Below, in pieces: positions 17,294 through 26,423 of a stretch of 42,022 bases of DNA (the stretch's first letter is position 1; each line of letters opens with the position of its first letter). Under the pieces are notes generated by a model that did not search any database, was not told the DNA's origin, and worked only from the letters and a program-made list of their open reading frames with translations. The stretch lies in contig CANGBH010000017.1 in NCBI GenBank assembly GCA_947451935.1, forward strand, positions 1 to 42,022, written 5' to 3'. The DNA is from Chitinophagaceae bacterium (GTDB lineage: Bacteria; Bacteroidota; Bacteroidia; Chitinophagales; Chitinophagaceae). The position numbers were made by a program, and so were the translations under genes.

Positions 17294-18955
17294 TTAGAAC
17301 AACAGTATATTTAAAATTATGGTAATGATAAGTAAGATGATGCCAATTGGCGCAGCCTTTAGGTACCATTTTTGTTCAGGTGCTTGTACTTTTTCTGTTA
17401 GTGAATAAACAAGTCCTTTCAACTCGATGTCACTCTTTGGTTTTGTAACGAGACTAATTAAAATCGTTGTAGTAAAATTGGTTAACCAAGAGAATGCGGC
17501 AACAATGAATGCTTGCCCCATTCCACTTTTTATTTCAAACATAGGAGAAATCCATCCCCCCTTTCCTTCTGCAATTGTTAACCCATGGGTTATAGTCGCG
17601 GCAAGTGTGCCCGCCATTAGCCCCCAGAAAGCACCATGCCCGGTAGTTCGTTTCCAAAACATACCAAGCAAGAACGTGGCAAATAAAGGCCCATTCACAA
17701 AACTAAACACTAGTTGAAGAAAGTCATTTATGTTATTATAGCTTTTAGCTATATACGCTGTCATGATAGAAAGTAAAATTCCAATCAGCGTAATCATTTT
17801 ACCAACATATAGATAGTGGTTGTCTGATTTGTTTTTAACAAAATAGGATTGATAGATATCATAGGTGAAAACTGAATTGAATGCTGTAACATTTCCAGCC
17901 ATTCCACTCATAAAAGAGGCTATCAATGCAGTTATACCTACGCCAAGAAGTCCACTAGGATAATAGTGTGCAATTAAAGAAGGCAATGTCATGGTATAAT
18001 CCAACGCCCCTTTAGCATCAAGCGGTATACTATATCCTCTTGACTGAAGAGCAGGTTGCATTAAGGTAATGGCTACAACACCTGGAAGCACAACAATCAA
18101 TGGCATAAACATTTTTGGGATGGCTGCGAGAATTGGAGTACGCTGAGCAGCACTCATATTTTTTGCAATCATTGCGCGTTGAATTACCAAGAAATCAGTA
18201 CACCAGTATCCAAAAGACATAACAAAACCCAACCCAAAAAGCATGGAAATAAAATTGATTCCCATTGGATTTGATTCCGCATTTCCCATGTATTTCCAAG
18301 CATGTGTAAGTTCTGGTTGGAGGTTAGCTCTAATTGAAGACCACCCACCTGCATCATGCAAAGAGACAATGACCAATGGAGACAATCCGATTACAATCAA
18401 GAAAAACTGAAGCACTTCATTATAAACTGCACTAGTAAGTCCTCCCATGAATGTATATACCATTACCACCCCAGCAGCTGCCCAAATGCACACATCAAAG
18501 TTCCAATGAAGTATCACTTCAAGAAGTTTAGCTAGAGCATACAATGAAATACCGGATGAAAAGATTGTCATAGCGGCAAAAGTAAGTGCATTCAACCCTC
18601 TTGTTTTTTCATCAAATCTCATTGATAGGTATTCAGGAACGCTTCGTGCCTTACTGCCATAATAAAAAGGCATCATAAACACACCTAAAAAGATCATAGC
18701 GAATATTGCACCAACCCAATAAAAGTGAACAGTCATGATACCATATTTAGCTCCAGAAGCGACCATACCTAATACCTCTTGAGCACCAAGGTTTGCCGAT
18801 ATAAAGGCAAGGCTAGTAATCCAAAGTGGTATGCTTCGATTACTATTCAGGAAGTCATTGCTAGACTTAATCCTTTTTTTTATGATAAACCCTACAGCAA
18901 TTACAAAAATGAAATAAATGATAATGATTAAATAATCGGCTAGATGAAGTGTCAT
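17294..18955 (-). CDS. Sodium/solute symporter (SSS family), possible myo-inositol transporter
   Basis: 553 residues with about 13-14 membrane segments from residue 4 to the C-terminus. SSS-family phrases include WITSLAFISANLGAQEVLGM near residue 50, RSVPEYLSMRFD near 105, and the long GLTSAVYNEVLQFFLI near 175. Members import sugars, sugar acids, inositol, proline or vitamins with sodium. The gene diverges from myo-inositol oxygenase across a 155-base gap, so inositol is the most economical substrate; uronates or another polyol are alternatives. It heads a minus-strand run with a 57-aa membrane protein, a flavin reductase and an SGNH hydrolase. Exact substrate cannot be read from the sequence. 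Confidence 0.88.
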   Translation of the reverse strand: MTLHLADYLIIIIYFIFVIAVGFIIKKRIKSSNDFLNSNRSIPLWITSLAFISANLGAQEVLGMVASGAKYGIMTVHFYWVGAIFAMIFLGVFMMPFYYGSKARSVPEYLSMRFDEKTRGLNALTFAAMTIFSSGISLYALAKLLEVILHWNFDVCIWAAAGVVMVYTFMGGLTSAVYNEVLQFFLIVIGLSPLVIVSLHDAGGWSSIRANLQPELTHAWKYMGNAESNPMGINFISMLFGLGFVMSFGYWCTDFLVIQRAMIAKNMSAAQRTPILAAIPKMFMPLIVVLPGVVAITLMQPALQSRGYSIPLDAKGALDYTMTLPSLIAHYYPSGLLGVGITALIASFMSGMAGNVTAFNSVFTYDIYQSYFVKNKSDNHYLYVGKMITLIGILLSIMTAYIAKSYNNINDFLQLVFSFVNGPLFATFLLGMFWKRTTGHGAFWGLMAGTLAATITHGLTIAEGKGGWISPMFEIKSGMGQAFIVAAFSWLTNFTTTILISLVTKPKSDIELKGLVYSLTEKVQAPEQKWYLKAAPIGIILLIITIILNILLF

Positions 18956-19110
18956 GGCAATCGTTAGTGTGAGTTAATGGGATTTAAAATACACATTATT
19001 TCACTAAAACGGGTAAAATTTCAACGAAAACGGTTTATATATGCACTATTTCCAAAATAGTTTTTAACTTGTACTGTCAATTATACCAAGGCAATAAAAA
19101 ACAACATATT

Positions 19111-19995
19111 ATGCAACCGAATAATCTTAGTTCAAAGGAAATAAATCCTTTAGGAAGTTTGGATGAATGGGAAGAGGATTTGCTAGAGCGTTACCCTGAT
19201 CCTGAAAAAATTGCCACGGCAAAATCTACGGAAGCTTATAGAAATTATGAGGAGCCTGCACGTGATACAGTAAAAGAATTTTATAGACTGAACCATACTT
19301 ATCAGACATATGATTTTGTCATGCAAAAGCGTGAGCAATACCTTGCTTTTGACAAAAAAGAAATGGCGATATGGGATGCCTTTGAATTTTTAAATGAGTT
19401 GGTTGATGATTCTGATCCAGACACCGATTTAGATCAGTTTCAGCATTTACTTCAGACATCAGAGGCCATTAGACGTGATGGACATCCTGATTGGATGGTG
19501 CTTGTTGGATTGATGCATGATATGGGAAAAGTACTTTGTTTATTTGGTGAACCACAATGGGCAGTTGTTGGTGACACGTTCCCTGTTGGCTGTGCTTATT
19601 CAGATAAAATTATTTACTCAGAATTCTTTAGTGCCAACCCAGATTTTACAAACCCTGCTTACAATACAAAATTTGGTATTTACGAACCGAACTGTGGTCT
19701 TCGAAATGTTCACATGAGCTGGGGACATGATGAATACATCTATCAAATGATGAAAGATCATCTTCCAGAACCTGCATTGTATATGTTAAGATACCATTCC
19801 TTCTATGCCTGGCATCGTGAAGGAGCATACGAACATCTTTTGGATGATCATGACAGGGAAATGTTGAAATGGGTTAAGCTATTCAACCCATATGACCTCT
19901 ATTCAAAATGTCCAGTACAACCTGATTGGAAAGAACTAAAATCATACTATACAGAATTGATTGAAAAATATCTTCCAAAAACATTGAAGTTTTAA
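19111..19995 (+). CDS. myo-Inositol oxygenase (eukaryotic-type MIOX)
   Basis: 294 residues from ATG 19111; a TTG 14 codons earlier is unlikely. The enzyme cleaves myo-inositol with O2 to D-glucuronate at a mixed-valent di-iron site. All six iron ligands known from the mammalian enzyme are present in matching order and spacing: His112 (FQHLLQT), His136 and Asp137 (GLMHDMGK), His206 (WGHDEY), His229 (RYHSFYAWH) and Asp262 (NPYDLYSKC). The active-site phrases [28 protein letters not shown] and the C-terminal [11 protein letters not shown] also match animal MIOX closely. It is not the distant relative PhnZ, despite the phosphonate genes nearby. It ends in a strong hairpin terminator and diverges from a sodium symporter. 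Confidence 0.95.
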   Translation: MQPNNLSSKEINPLGSLDEWEEDLLERYPDPEKIATAKSTEAYRNYEEPARDTVKEFYRLNHTYQTYDFVMQKREQYLAFDKKEMAIWDAFEFLNELVDDSDPDTDLDQFQHLLQTSEAIRRDGHPDWMVLVGLMHDMGKVLCLFGEPQWAVVGDTFPVGCAYSDKIIYSEFFSANPDFTNPAYNTKFGIYEPNCGLRNVHMSWGHDEYIYQMMKDHLPEPALYMLRYHSFYAWHREGAYEHLLDDHDREMLKWVKLFNPYDLYSKCPVQPDWKELKSYYTELIEKYLPKTLKF

Positions 19996-20011
19996 AAAAT
20001 TTCTTGATTTC

Positions 20012-20049
20012 AAAAATCCCAGCCTAGATAAAGTGCTGGGATTTTTTTT
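20012..20049. terminator. Bidirectional Rho-independent terminator after the inositol oxygenase gene
   Basis: AAAAATCCCAGC (20012-20023) pairs with GCTGGGATTTTT (20035-20046), giving a 12-bp stem with an 11-base loop. A T run follows on the plus strand and an A run precedes it, so it can stop both the inositol oxygenase transcript and the convergent beta-helix transcript whose gene ends at 20065. Confidence 0.9.
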
Positions 20050-20064
20050 AGCATTTAATCAATT

Positions 20065-22419
20065 CTATTTTTCGTTTGCAAATACTGTGATTAATTGTTG
20101 CCCTCTGAATACAGCGATTTCAATAGTTCCTTTCCACTTCGCTCCATTGTATAATGTGAATACATCTTTACTATCATGTACGGCTTCTCCATCGATCTTC
20201 AGTATAACGTCGCCCTTTTTAAGACCAAATTTATCTGCCATGCTTCCCGACTCAATTTGAGTAATATATACTCCCTCTTCATCCTTCATGCCCGTTGCAG
20301 AGCGCTCATTCAATCCTGAAATTTTTTTCAAGCTAGCCCCGAACCAAGGAGTAATCACATTAGGTTCGTTTATCATTTCTGTAAAAAGCTGCTTGCTGAA
20401 TGTGGGTTTTTTAGCAACCTGTTTTAACTTGGGTAATGTCACGCCGAATTCAGTCATGTTAAAATTCTTGTATCCAATCAGCAGGGCAGCTGATGTATTC
20501 TTCAGTTCATAATTACCAGTAAGTGGGTCTATGAATTCAGGATCTCCAAAAACAGAATGCAGATCGGTATTATTTTTTTGTGCGAAGTTCAACGATGCAC
20601 TATCGGGGAAAAAATTAAAATCGACCTTATCACCCCACCCGTTCAGCATGATCGGCTTGTATTTGTCCAATACTATATTATGTATAAACACATCATGACT
20701 CCTTCTAAACCAAACATGCGGATGGAATGAATTATTAATCATAATGTTATTCTCTACTCTTCGATTAAATCCTTCTCTTAATTTGAGTCCCCCTTGCAAG
20801 CAAACGTTATTGGAGATAATATAATTACTAGAGCCATCATCTAAGTCAATATCCCAACCATGATCACATCGAAAACGATTATTGAAAAGCGTAGTGGGTT
20901 TAATCGCATCGGCAAAAATCAAAAGGCTATCCTGTTCGGAAATCGATTGCATTCGATCATAATCTGGATGCCAGTATCGATCTCTTCCCCAAGAATTAAA
21001 TGCTCCATGATCGCCAGTCTCCAATACAGTATTGAACACATCATTAAATTGAATGGTATGTCCGCCCCAACAACCATCCCCTATATTAATTCCTGCACGT
21101 GGAACATCGTAAATGGTATTGTGACTAACCTCAATTTCAGAAGACATGCTTATTTCCACTCCTGCTACTTGCTTTTCTATCTTTCCAATATCATAAATAA
21201 GATTTTCCGTAGCATCACAATGAAAAGGGTAATTATTGGATTTTGGCCCTGGAGTTTTATCCAGCTTTTCAAACGAAATAAAATTTTCATAGCAAAATGA
21301 GGGAGATCGAACTGCGGCAGTATCACCAACAAATGCAATACCATTTCCTCCAATATGGCTAATGATATTTTCTCGAATAGTTACGGAACGATTATACTTG
21401 CTCACAAAAATCGCATTTCCACCTAAGTCTGTAAACTGACAATTGGAAACAGTAATATTTCGTGAGCCTTCAATTAAAATTGCCCCACCTCGATAGATTG
21501 TCCAATCGCTTCTCAACAGTGGCTCTTTCGTTAACATAAACGTTCTGTTAGTATGCTCGAAAGAGATGCCAGAAATTTCTACATGATCAGCCGGATTGTT
21601 TTCAGTTCCAACAACATGAATGATATCATTCAAAATTGAACGCTCAAAAGTGGCTTTCTTTAAATCGACTCCCAAGGGAGGATACAAATACAATTTGCCA
21701 AGTGATGAATCATAATACCATTCACCAGGCGCATCCAGTTCTTCAAAAATATTTTCAACATACCTATACTTTGCATGCATTGACGCTGGACGATTATTCT
21801 GCCAACCTCCTTCTAATTCAAGACTATCATTTTTTATTTTACCAATTACCTTATAATGAAAACCACCCCATTCACCATTATGCAATGCATGTATGTAAGC
21901 CCCTTGGGGATTAACCCATTTTTCGATTTTATTAGGGCTCAATGCATCAGGTGAGGTTCCATGCAATGGCAGAGCACTTTCATTATAATTTGGATAACGT
22001 GCCATATGAAGGATTTTTCCATTGCAAATCAATTGATCCAATATCAATCCTTTATCAATTGATGCTTCAACCAGTCCTTTTCGACTCCCAACATTGGTCC
22101 AATTTGTATGCAATGGTACCGATCCGCTAAGTATTACCGATTCATTTTTATAAGCAGAAATAGTTAGGCTATGCTTGTTTAATAAAGCAGGTGTAATAGA
22201 AATTACGCTCTTTGGATAATAGGTTCCTGTTCTCAATAAAATCTGAACATGGTTTGAATTAGCATTTGCAACTTTCTCCAATGCAGCATGTATTGATTTC
22301 AATGGCTTCTCAAAAGTTCCTATACTGAAATCATTCCCTGCAACTGAAACATAAATGGTTGTTTGACCTTCACAAAAGGACAGGAAAAATAAATACAATA
22401 ATGAAAGATAAAATTTCAT
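20065..22419 (-). CDS. Secreted right-handed beta-helix protein with C-terminal PDZ domain
   Basis: 784 residues. MKFYLSLLYLFFLSFCEGQ is a signal peptide. Next comes TIYVSVAGNDFSIGTFEKPLKSI, the usual cap of pectate-lyase-like parallel beta-helices. Residues about 110-300 contain ILDQLICNGKILHMARYPNYN and GEWYYDSSLGKLYLYPP, phrases shared with a large group of beta-helix carbohydrate enzymes (GH141-like). The helix coils lie at about 260-600 (ITVSNCQFTDLGGNAIFVS, VTIRENIISHIGGNGIAF, IEVSHNTIYDVPRAGINIG). Residues about 700-775 form a PDZ domain (VYITQIESGSMADKFGLKKGDVILKIDGEAV). Beta-helix plus PDZ in one secreted protein is an odd combination of glycan binding or cleavage with peptide or carboxylate binding. 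Catalytic residues were not assigned. It is convergent with the inositol oxygenase gene. Confidence 0.85.
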   Translation of the reverse strand: MKFYLSLLYLFFLSFCEGQTTIYVSVAGNDFSIGTFEKPLKSIHAALEKVANANSNHVQILLRTGTYYPKSVISITPALLNKHSLTISAYKNESVILSGSVPLHTNWTNVGSRKGLVEASIDKGLILDQLICNGKILHMARYPNYNESALPLHGTSPDALSPNKIEKWVNPQGAYIHALHNGEWGGFHYKVIGKIKNDSLELEGGWQNNRPASMHAKYRYVENIFEELDAPGEWYYDSSLGKLYLYPPLGVDLKKATFERSILNDIIHVVGTENNPADHVEISGISFEHTNRTFMLTKEPLLRSDWTIYRGGAILIEGSRNITVSNCQFTDLGGNAIFVSKYNRSVTIRENIISHIGGNGIAFVGDTAAVRSPSFCYENFISFEKLDKTPGPKSNNYPFHCDATENLIYDIGKIEKQVAGVEISMSSEIEVSHNTIYDVPRAGINIGDGCWGGHTIQFNDVFNTVLETGDHGAFNSWGRDRYWHPDYDRMQSISEQDSLLIFADAIKPTTLFNNRFRCDHGWDIDLDDGSSNYIISNNVCLQGGLKLREGFNRRVENNIMINNSFHPHVWFRRSHDVFIHNIVLDKYKPIMLNGWGDKVDFNFFPDSASLNFAQKNNTDLHSVFGDPEFIDPLTGNYELKNTSAALLIGYKNFNMTEFGVTLPKLKQVAKKPTFSKQLFTEMINEPNVITPWFGASLKKISGLNERSATGMKDEEGVYITQIESGSMADKFGLKKGDVILKIDGEAVHDSKDVFTLYNGAKWKGTIEIAVFRGQQLITVFANEK

Positions 22420-22493
22420 ACTCTGTTAAACTTTACTCTAGAATAGCACCGAAAGAATTTGAAATAAGAAATAACACCAAAGTTGAAAATTAA

Positions 22494-23609
22494 TCAAGAA
22501 ACAATCTCCTCAGCAAGTCCAAATGATAATGTCATACCAGCTCCGCCTAATCCATTAACAATAGTGACGCCATCCTGAGGCCTTATGACCAACTCTGTTT
22601 CACCGCTTTTCATTTTTGAATACACTCCGTTCCAAGTTTCAATAATTTTTTCATTCTTGAATTGAGCAAATTTATTAAGGTATTTTAAAATCAAGTCATT
22701 GACTAAGGCCTTGTCCCATGGGTCAGGAGTTAGGCCATATTCGTGAGAATCTCCGACGGTTAATTCTCCGTTTTGATTTTGAGAAACCATAACATGGATT
22801 CCCCATTTTATATATTCAGGAAAATCAAGATGAAGCCTGGCTTTTAGCTGAGCATGCGTAGGCGCTATTGAAAAACTGCTATAATTAATGAGTGATAAAC
22901 CCGCGCACAACATTGGTCCAATTCTAGTGTTTTCATCCTGTGCGGCCATTCTCATCATCTGAAGCTTACACTTAGTAATATTTTCATTGGCAAATTGTTC
23001 AGGGAATAATGTTTCAAAATCAGAACCAGAGCAAACGAAAATCTCATCTGCGCTGTACGATTTTGATCTAGCAAAAACAGTGTCGCGTGTGATTGATGTT
23101 GCTGTAGTATTCCAAATAAACTGCACACCATACCGTTCAGAAAGGAACTCAGGCATCTTATAAATAGCTTCTCTAGGATCCACGATAATTTCATCCTTAC
23201 TAAAAAGACTACCTCGTAAATTATATGAAACAACAGGGTAAGAAGTTGAACAAGTTTCTTCGCTATTCAATAATGTGTATCCCCTATGTTTGTATAACTC
23301 AGCTAATTCAGAAAGCACCTGCCATTCGTCATCAGCATAGGCGAGTTGCAATGAGCCCACTTCATCATGCCAAATTTTTGCATCAACACATAACGACTTC
23401 CATATTCGACGAGAATTCATTGCCCGTTCAAATAAGATCCCATCTGGCTGGGCAATTGGAAGCACCATTCCGAAATTTCGAATAGATGCGCCAACAGATT
23501 TAGACGATTTTTCAATAACTGTTACAACATAACCTCTAATCGCTAAGGCACGTGCAACAGCCAATCCAACAATACCAGCACCAATAACTATGGCTGATTT
23601 TTTAATCAT
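22494..23609 (-). CDS. PbfD-like FAD-dependent oxidoreductase of phosphonate catabolism
   Basis: 371 residues of the DAO superfamily. The FAD fold begins at once (SAIVIGAGIVGLAVARALA; glycines 10, 12, 15), then VIEKSSKSVGASIRNFGMV. The RNFGM phrase and the closing GLGGAGMTLSFGLAEEIV are the pattern of the TIGR03364 family, now called PbfD. Members occur in bacterial phosphonate clusters and oxidise 2-aminoethylphosphonate or its N-methyl form to phosphonoacetaldehyde. The gene overlaps the upstream transporter gene by four bases (ATGA). It lies beside phnA, phnY and phnW, which supports this substrate range. The family assignment is strong; the exact amine substrate is inference. Confidence 0.85.
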   Translation of the reverse strand: MIKKSAIVIGAGIVGLAVARALAIRGYVVTVIEKSSKSVGASIRNFGMVLPIAQPDGILFERAMNSRRIWKSLCVDAKIWHDEVGSLQLAYADDEWQVLSELAELYKHRGYTLLNSEETCSTSYPVVSYNLRGSLFSKDEIIVDPREAIYKMPEFLSERYGVQFIWNTTATSITRDTVFARSKSYSADEIFVCSGSDFETLFPEQFANENITKCKLQMMRMAAQDENTRIGPMLCAGLSLINYSSFSIAPTHAQLKARLHLDFPEYIKWGIHVMVSQNQNGELTVGDSHEYGLTPDPWDKALVNDLILKYLNKFAQFKNEKIIETWNGVYSKMKSGETELVIRPQDGVTIVNGLGGAGMTLSFGLAEEIVS

Positions 23610-24892
23610 AAATTGGACTTTAGCAATTTGTATTTATGATTGAAATATATAAACGAAAGTATCGTAGCAGATATACCAATGACAGAAACAATGACTACTC
23701 CTTGTGAGTAGACATCTGACCATTTAACATGTACATCAAAAAATTCTTTGCCAAGCATTACCAATACACTTCCTAAGTATCCAAATGAATCAGCAATATA
23801 AAGCAAGAACCCTACGTTTCCTTTTACCTTAAATGTTGCTATCAATCGTTCAAAATAAATACACTGAAAAGGGATATAGCCCATATATAGGCCCAAACTA
23901 ACCAATTGCATCCAAAGTCCACCTTCGATTTTGTGATTAACAAACAACCAAGATGATATGCCGGCTAAAAGAAATCCTAAAATGATGATGCCGTGAATTA
24001 CTCTAAAGGCCCTAATGTTTTTTCTGATTAAAACGAGCAAACCAATCATTATTAAGATAACTACAGATGTTCTTGTTTCTGTTTTAGTAAAAATTGAATA
24101 ATCTTTTCCATAACCAAGTTCAATCCAAATATTAGACATGTAATTATCTCTGATGTCACGCATGATACTAAGTAATGTATATGTAATTGTGGCTGCAAGA
24201 ATTCCTACGGTAAACAGCTTTAGGAATTTTTTGCGGTCGTCGTTAGACATTGGAAGTCTTTCAGTTCGAGCTTGAATATCAGCTTCAGATGGCTTTGGGA
24301 TTCGTTCCAATAGAAAAATGAATAACGCTAAGGGTATTGCAAAAATAAGTCCTGCAACAAATGGCATCCATTTTTCAGTAACATGCATATCAATAAGCAA
24401 CCATTTTGCGACAGACCTTGTGAATCCTCCCGCGAAAATGAAGCTGATAGCCAAAACAGAACCAATAAAATCAGTAGCTCGTCTACCTTCTACATAGCTA
24501 AACACGATTCCCCACAAAAAGCCAAGCGGAAATCCGTTGATAAATAAAAAAATCATGCCATAGGGAGCTGGAACTAATGCGAATAGAAACAACGCACCCC
24601 ATGATATACTCATGAGAATTAACGCTGTTTTCCATCTTCCAAATCGCTTCAACTCAGAGATGAACTTAATCCCATAAAACTTACTAAACATATAGCCAAT
24701 CACTTGGCTAATAATTAATAAGGTTTGATATGATATATTCCAATACTTCACGCCATCAAACGTTGCCACAGTAAATGGTTTTCGATATGCATAAACAGAT
24801 GCATATGCAAGAAAAGCAATGGCTGCAGTATATACAGGAAGTAAAATATCTTTCGAGAAGGATTTTTTTGAGTCTACTAATAATTCTGGCAT
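23606..24892 (-). CDS. MFS-type transporter, candidate aminoethylphosphonate importer
   Basis: 428 residues with about 12 hydrophobic helices and a cytoplasmic loop (about 195-225) between the two halves. It has the MFS/UhpC-like opening LAYASVYAYRKPF (residues about 29-41), then INGFPLGFLWGIVFSYVEGRR near 137. Its C-terminal half contains LGLYMGYIPFQCIYFERLIA, which I link with a Bacteroidota family labelled DUF5690; that link needs checking. Its stop overlaps the start of the PbfD-like gene, so the two are co-translated, and it diverges from phnA across 203 bases. No ABC transporter for phosphonates is present in the window, so this is the obvious uptake candidate for the pathway. The substrate is inferred from context only. 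Confidence 0.8.
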   Translation of the reverse strand: MPELLVDSKKSFSKDILLPVYTAAIAFLAYASVYAYRKPFTVATFDGVKYWNISYQTLLIISQVIGYMFSKFYGIKFISELKRFGRWKTALILMSISWGALFLFALVPAPYGMIFLFINGFPLGFLWGIVFSYVEGRRATDFIGSVLAISFIFAGGFTRSVAKWLLIDMHVTEKWMPFVAGLIFAIPLALFIFLLERIPKPSEADIQARTERLPMSNDDRKKFLKLFTVGILAATITYTLLSIMRDIRDNYMSNIWIELGYGKDYSIFTKTETRTSVVILIMIGLLVLIRKNIRAFRVIHGIIILGFLLAGISSWLFVNHKIEGGLWMQLVSLGLYMGYIPFQCIYFERLIATFKVKGNVGFLLYIADSFGYLGSVLVMLGKEFFDVHVKWSDVYSQGVVIVSVIGISATILSFIYFNHKYKLLKSNL

Positions 24893-25045
24893 AATAAAAA
24901 ATGATAAAAGAGATGATTCAAGTCAGCAATTTATGGATAATCTCTTAAAATGCGGAAATACACTACATGGACTAGACCCTATTAGCTAAGAATTACGATT
25001 TACTCACTCTTACAATTTTATACAAATGGGATGGAATAAGTATCT

Positions 25046-25053
25046 TACTTTTG
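25046..25053 (+). promoter_or_regulatory. -7 element of the phnA promoter
   Basis: TACTTTTG matches the Bacteroidota -7 consensus TAnnTTTG. Transcription would start near 25060, leaving a leader of about 35 bases before ATG 25096. This argues against the in-frame TTG at 25051 as the start codon. No good -33 TTG is seen at the expected distance, which would fit an activated or regulated promoter. Confidence 0.5.
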
Positions 25054-25095
25054 CACCATTCTAAATCGTTAATTGAGCAAAAAAAGCGAGATTCA

Positions 25096-26340
25096 ATGGC
25101 AAACATTTCCACCACCCCATTTAGTATTAATGACAGAACGTACACTCCATCCGCAAATCCGATTGTGGTAATATGTATTGACGGATCCGCAGATGAATAC
25201 CTAGACACTACCTTAGCGTTCAGAAGGATGCCTAATCTGGAAAAAATCGCTAAGTCTGGATATAGAGGCATGGTGAGAGGCGCATTGCCTTCTTTTACAA
25301 ATGTCAATAATTCTTCAATAGTTACTGGAGTTACCCCAGCTGTACATGGCATTTCTGGAAACTTCTTTTATGAAGAAGCGAAAGACCGTGAAGTGATGAT
25401 GAATTCTTCAGAATACCTCAGGGCAGAAACCATTCTTGCAGCTGCTGCCAATGCAGGTAGGAAAGTGGCAGTTGTTACTGCAAAGGAGAAGTTACGAGAT
25501 ATACTTTCATTTAAATTAAATGGGATTGCTTTCTCTGCTGAAAAAGCCAACCAAGCTACAATAGAAACTCATGGAATAGATAACCTAGAAGCAATAGTAG
25601 GTCATCCCACACCGCCTATATATAGTCCGGATGCCAGTCTATTTGTTCTTCAGTCAGGAGTTGCTTTAATAGAAAAAGGAATTGCCGACTTTCTTTATCT
25701 ATCGCTAACTGATTATATGCAACACACCTACGACCCTTATGCAGAAGAGTCACTTGCATTTTATGAAGCAATGGATGCAGAAATTGGAAAGCTAATCGCT
25801 CTTGGGGCTATTGTTGGGGCAACGGCAGATCATGGCATGAATGCAAAAATTCATGAGGATGGCACACCCAATGTATTGTTTGTAGAAGACCTTTTGGAAG
25901 AAAAATTCGGAAACCATTTTCGCGTAATATGTCCAATCACTGATCCATACGTAAAACACCATGGAGCCCTAGGCTCATATATTGTGATACATGTGGCTGA
26001 CAAATCGATTATCTCCGATGTCAAAAATTGGTTAATGGGGCTAGATGGTATTACTGAAGTGTATGATAAATCAACAGCAGTTAAAGTGTTAGAACAACCA
26101 GAAGACCGCATTGGCGATCTCGTTGTACTTTCTGGTCGAAATGTAGTGGTAGGTAGACGTCCTCAGTACCATGATTTGTCAGCATTAGACGGAACACTTC
26201 GCTCGCATGGTGGACGTTACGAAGAAATGGTGCCCATGATTATTTCCCATCCACTTAACGCGGTGTATTTAAGAAAGGCTGCAGGCGACCCGCGCAACTT
26301 TGATATTTTTGACTTCACTATCAATGGAACAAACGGCTAG
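25096..26340 (+). CDS. phnA: Phosphonoacetate hydrolase
   Basis: 414 residues from ATG 25096, a zinc-dependent member of the alkaline phosphatase superfamily. It hydrolyses phosphonoacetate to acetate and phosphate, the C-P bond breaking step of this route. Every residue known from the Sinorhizobium enzyme is found: Asp29 in CIDGSADE and the nucleophile Thr68 in LPSFTNVNNSS (identical numbering with this start), then Asp206/His210 in LTDYMQHTYDP, Asp245/His246 in TADHGMNAK and His371 in LRSHGGRYEE. The protein has no signal peptide and is cytoplasmic. It is followed at 83 bases by phnY on the same strand and diverges from the transporter gene. Phosphonoacetate hydrolase is much rarer in bacteria than phosphonatase, so the route used here is the oxidative one. 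Confidence 0.94.
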   Translation: MANISTTPFSINDRTYTPSANPIVVICIDGSADEYLDTTLAFRRMPNLEKIAKSGYRGMVRGALPSFTNVNNSSIVTGVTPAVHGISGNFFYEEAKDREVMMNSSEYLRAETILAAAANAGRKVAVVTAKEKLRDILSFKLNGIAFSAEKANQATIETHGIDNLEAIVGHPTPPIYSPDASLFVLQSGVALIEKGIADFLYLSLTDYMQHTYDPYAEESLAFYEAMDAEIGKLIALGAIVGATADHGMNAKIHEDGTPNVLFVEDLLEEKFGNHFRVICPITDPYVKHHGALGSYIVIHVADKSIISDVKNWLMGLDGITEVYDKSTAVKVLEQPEDRIGDLVVLSGRNVVVGRRPQYHDLSALDGTLRSHGGRYEEMVPMIISHPLNAVYLRKAAGDPRNFDIFDFTINGTNG

Positions 26341-26423
26341 TAACTCCACTTGTTTCAACAGAAGAAAACCCTGTTTAAAAAGCTTATATAATTATACTAA
26401 TAGTTTGATTTAAAAAATACATT

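Noticed and set aside
19111-19995. Possible PhnZ (C-P bond cleaving HD oxygenase), because of the phosphonate genes nearby
   Set aside because: Sequence motifs, length and iron ligands match myo-inositol oxygenase nearly throughout; PhnZ is much shorter and more divergent.
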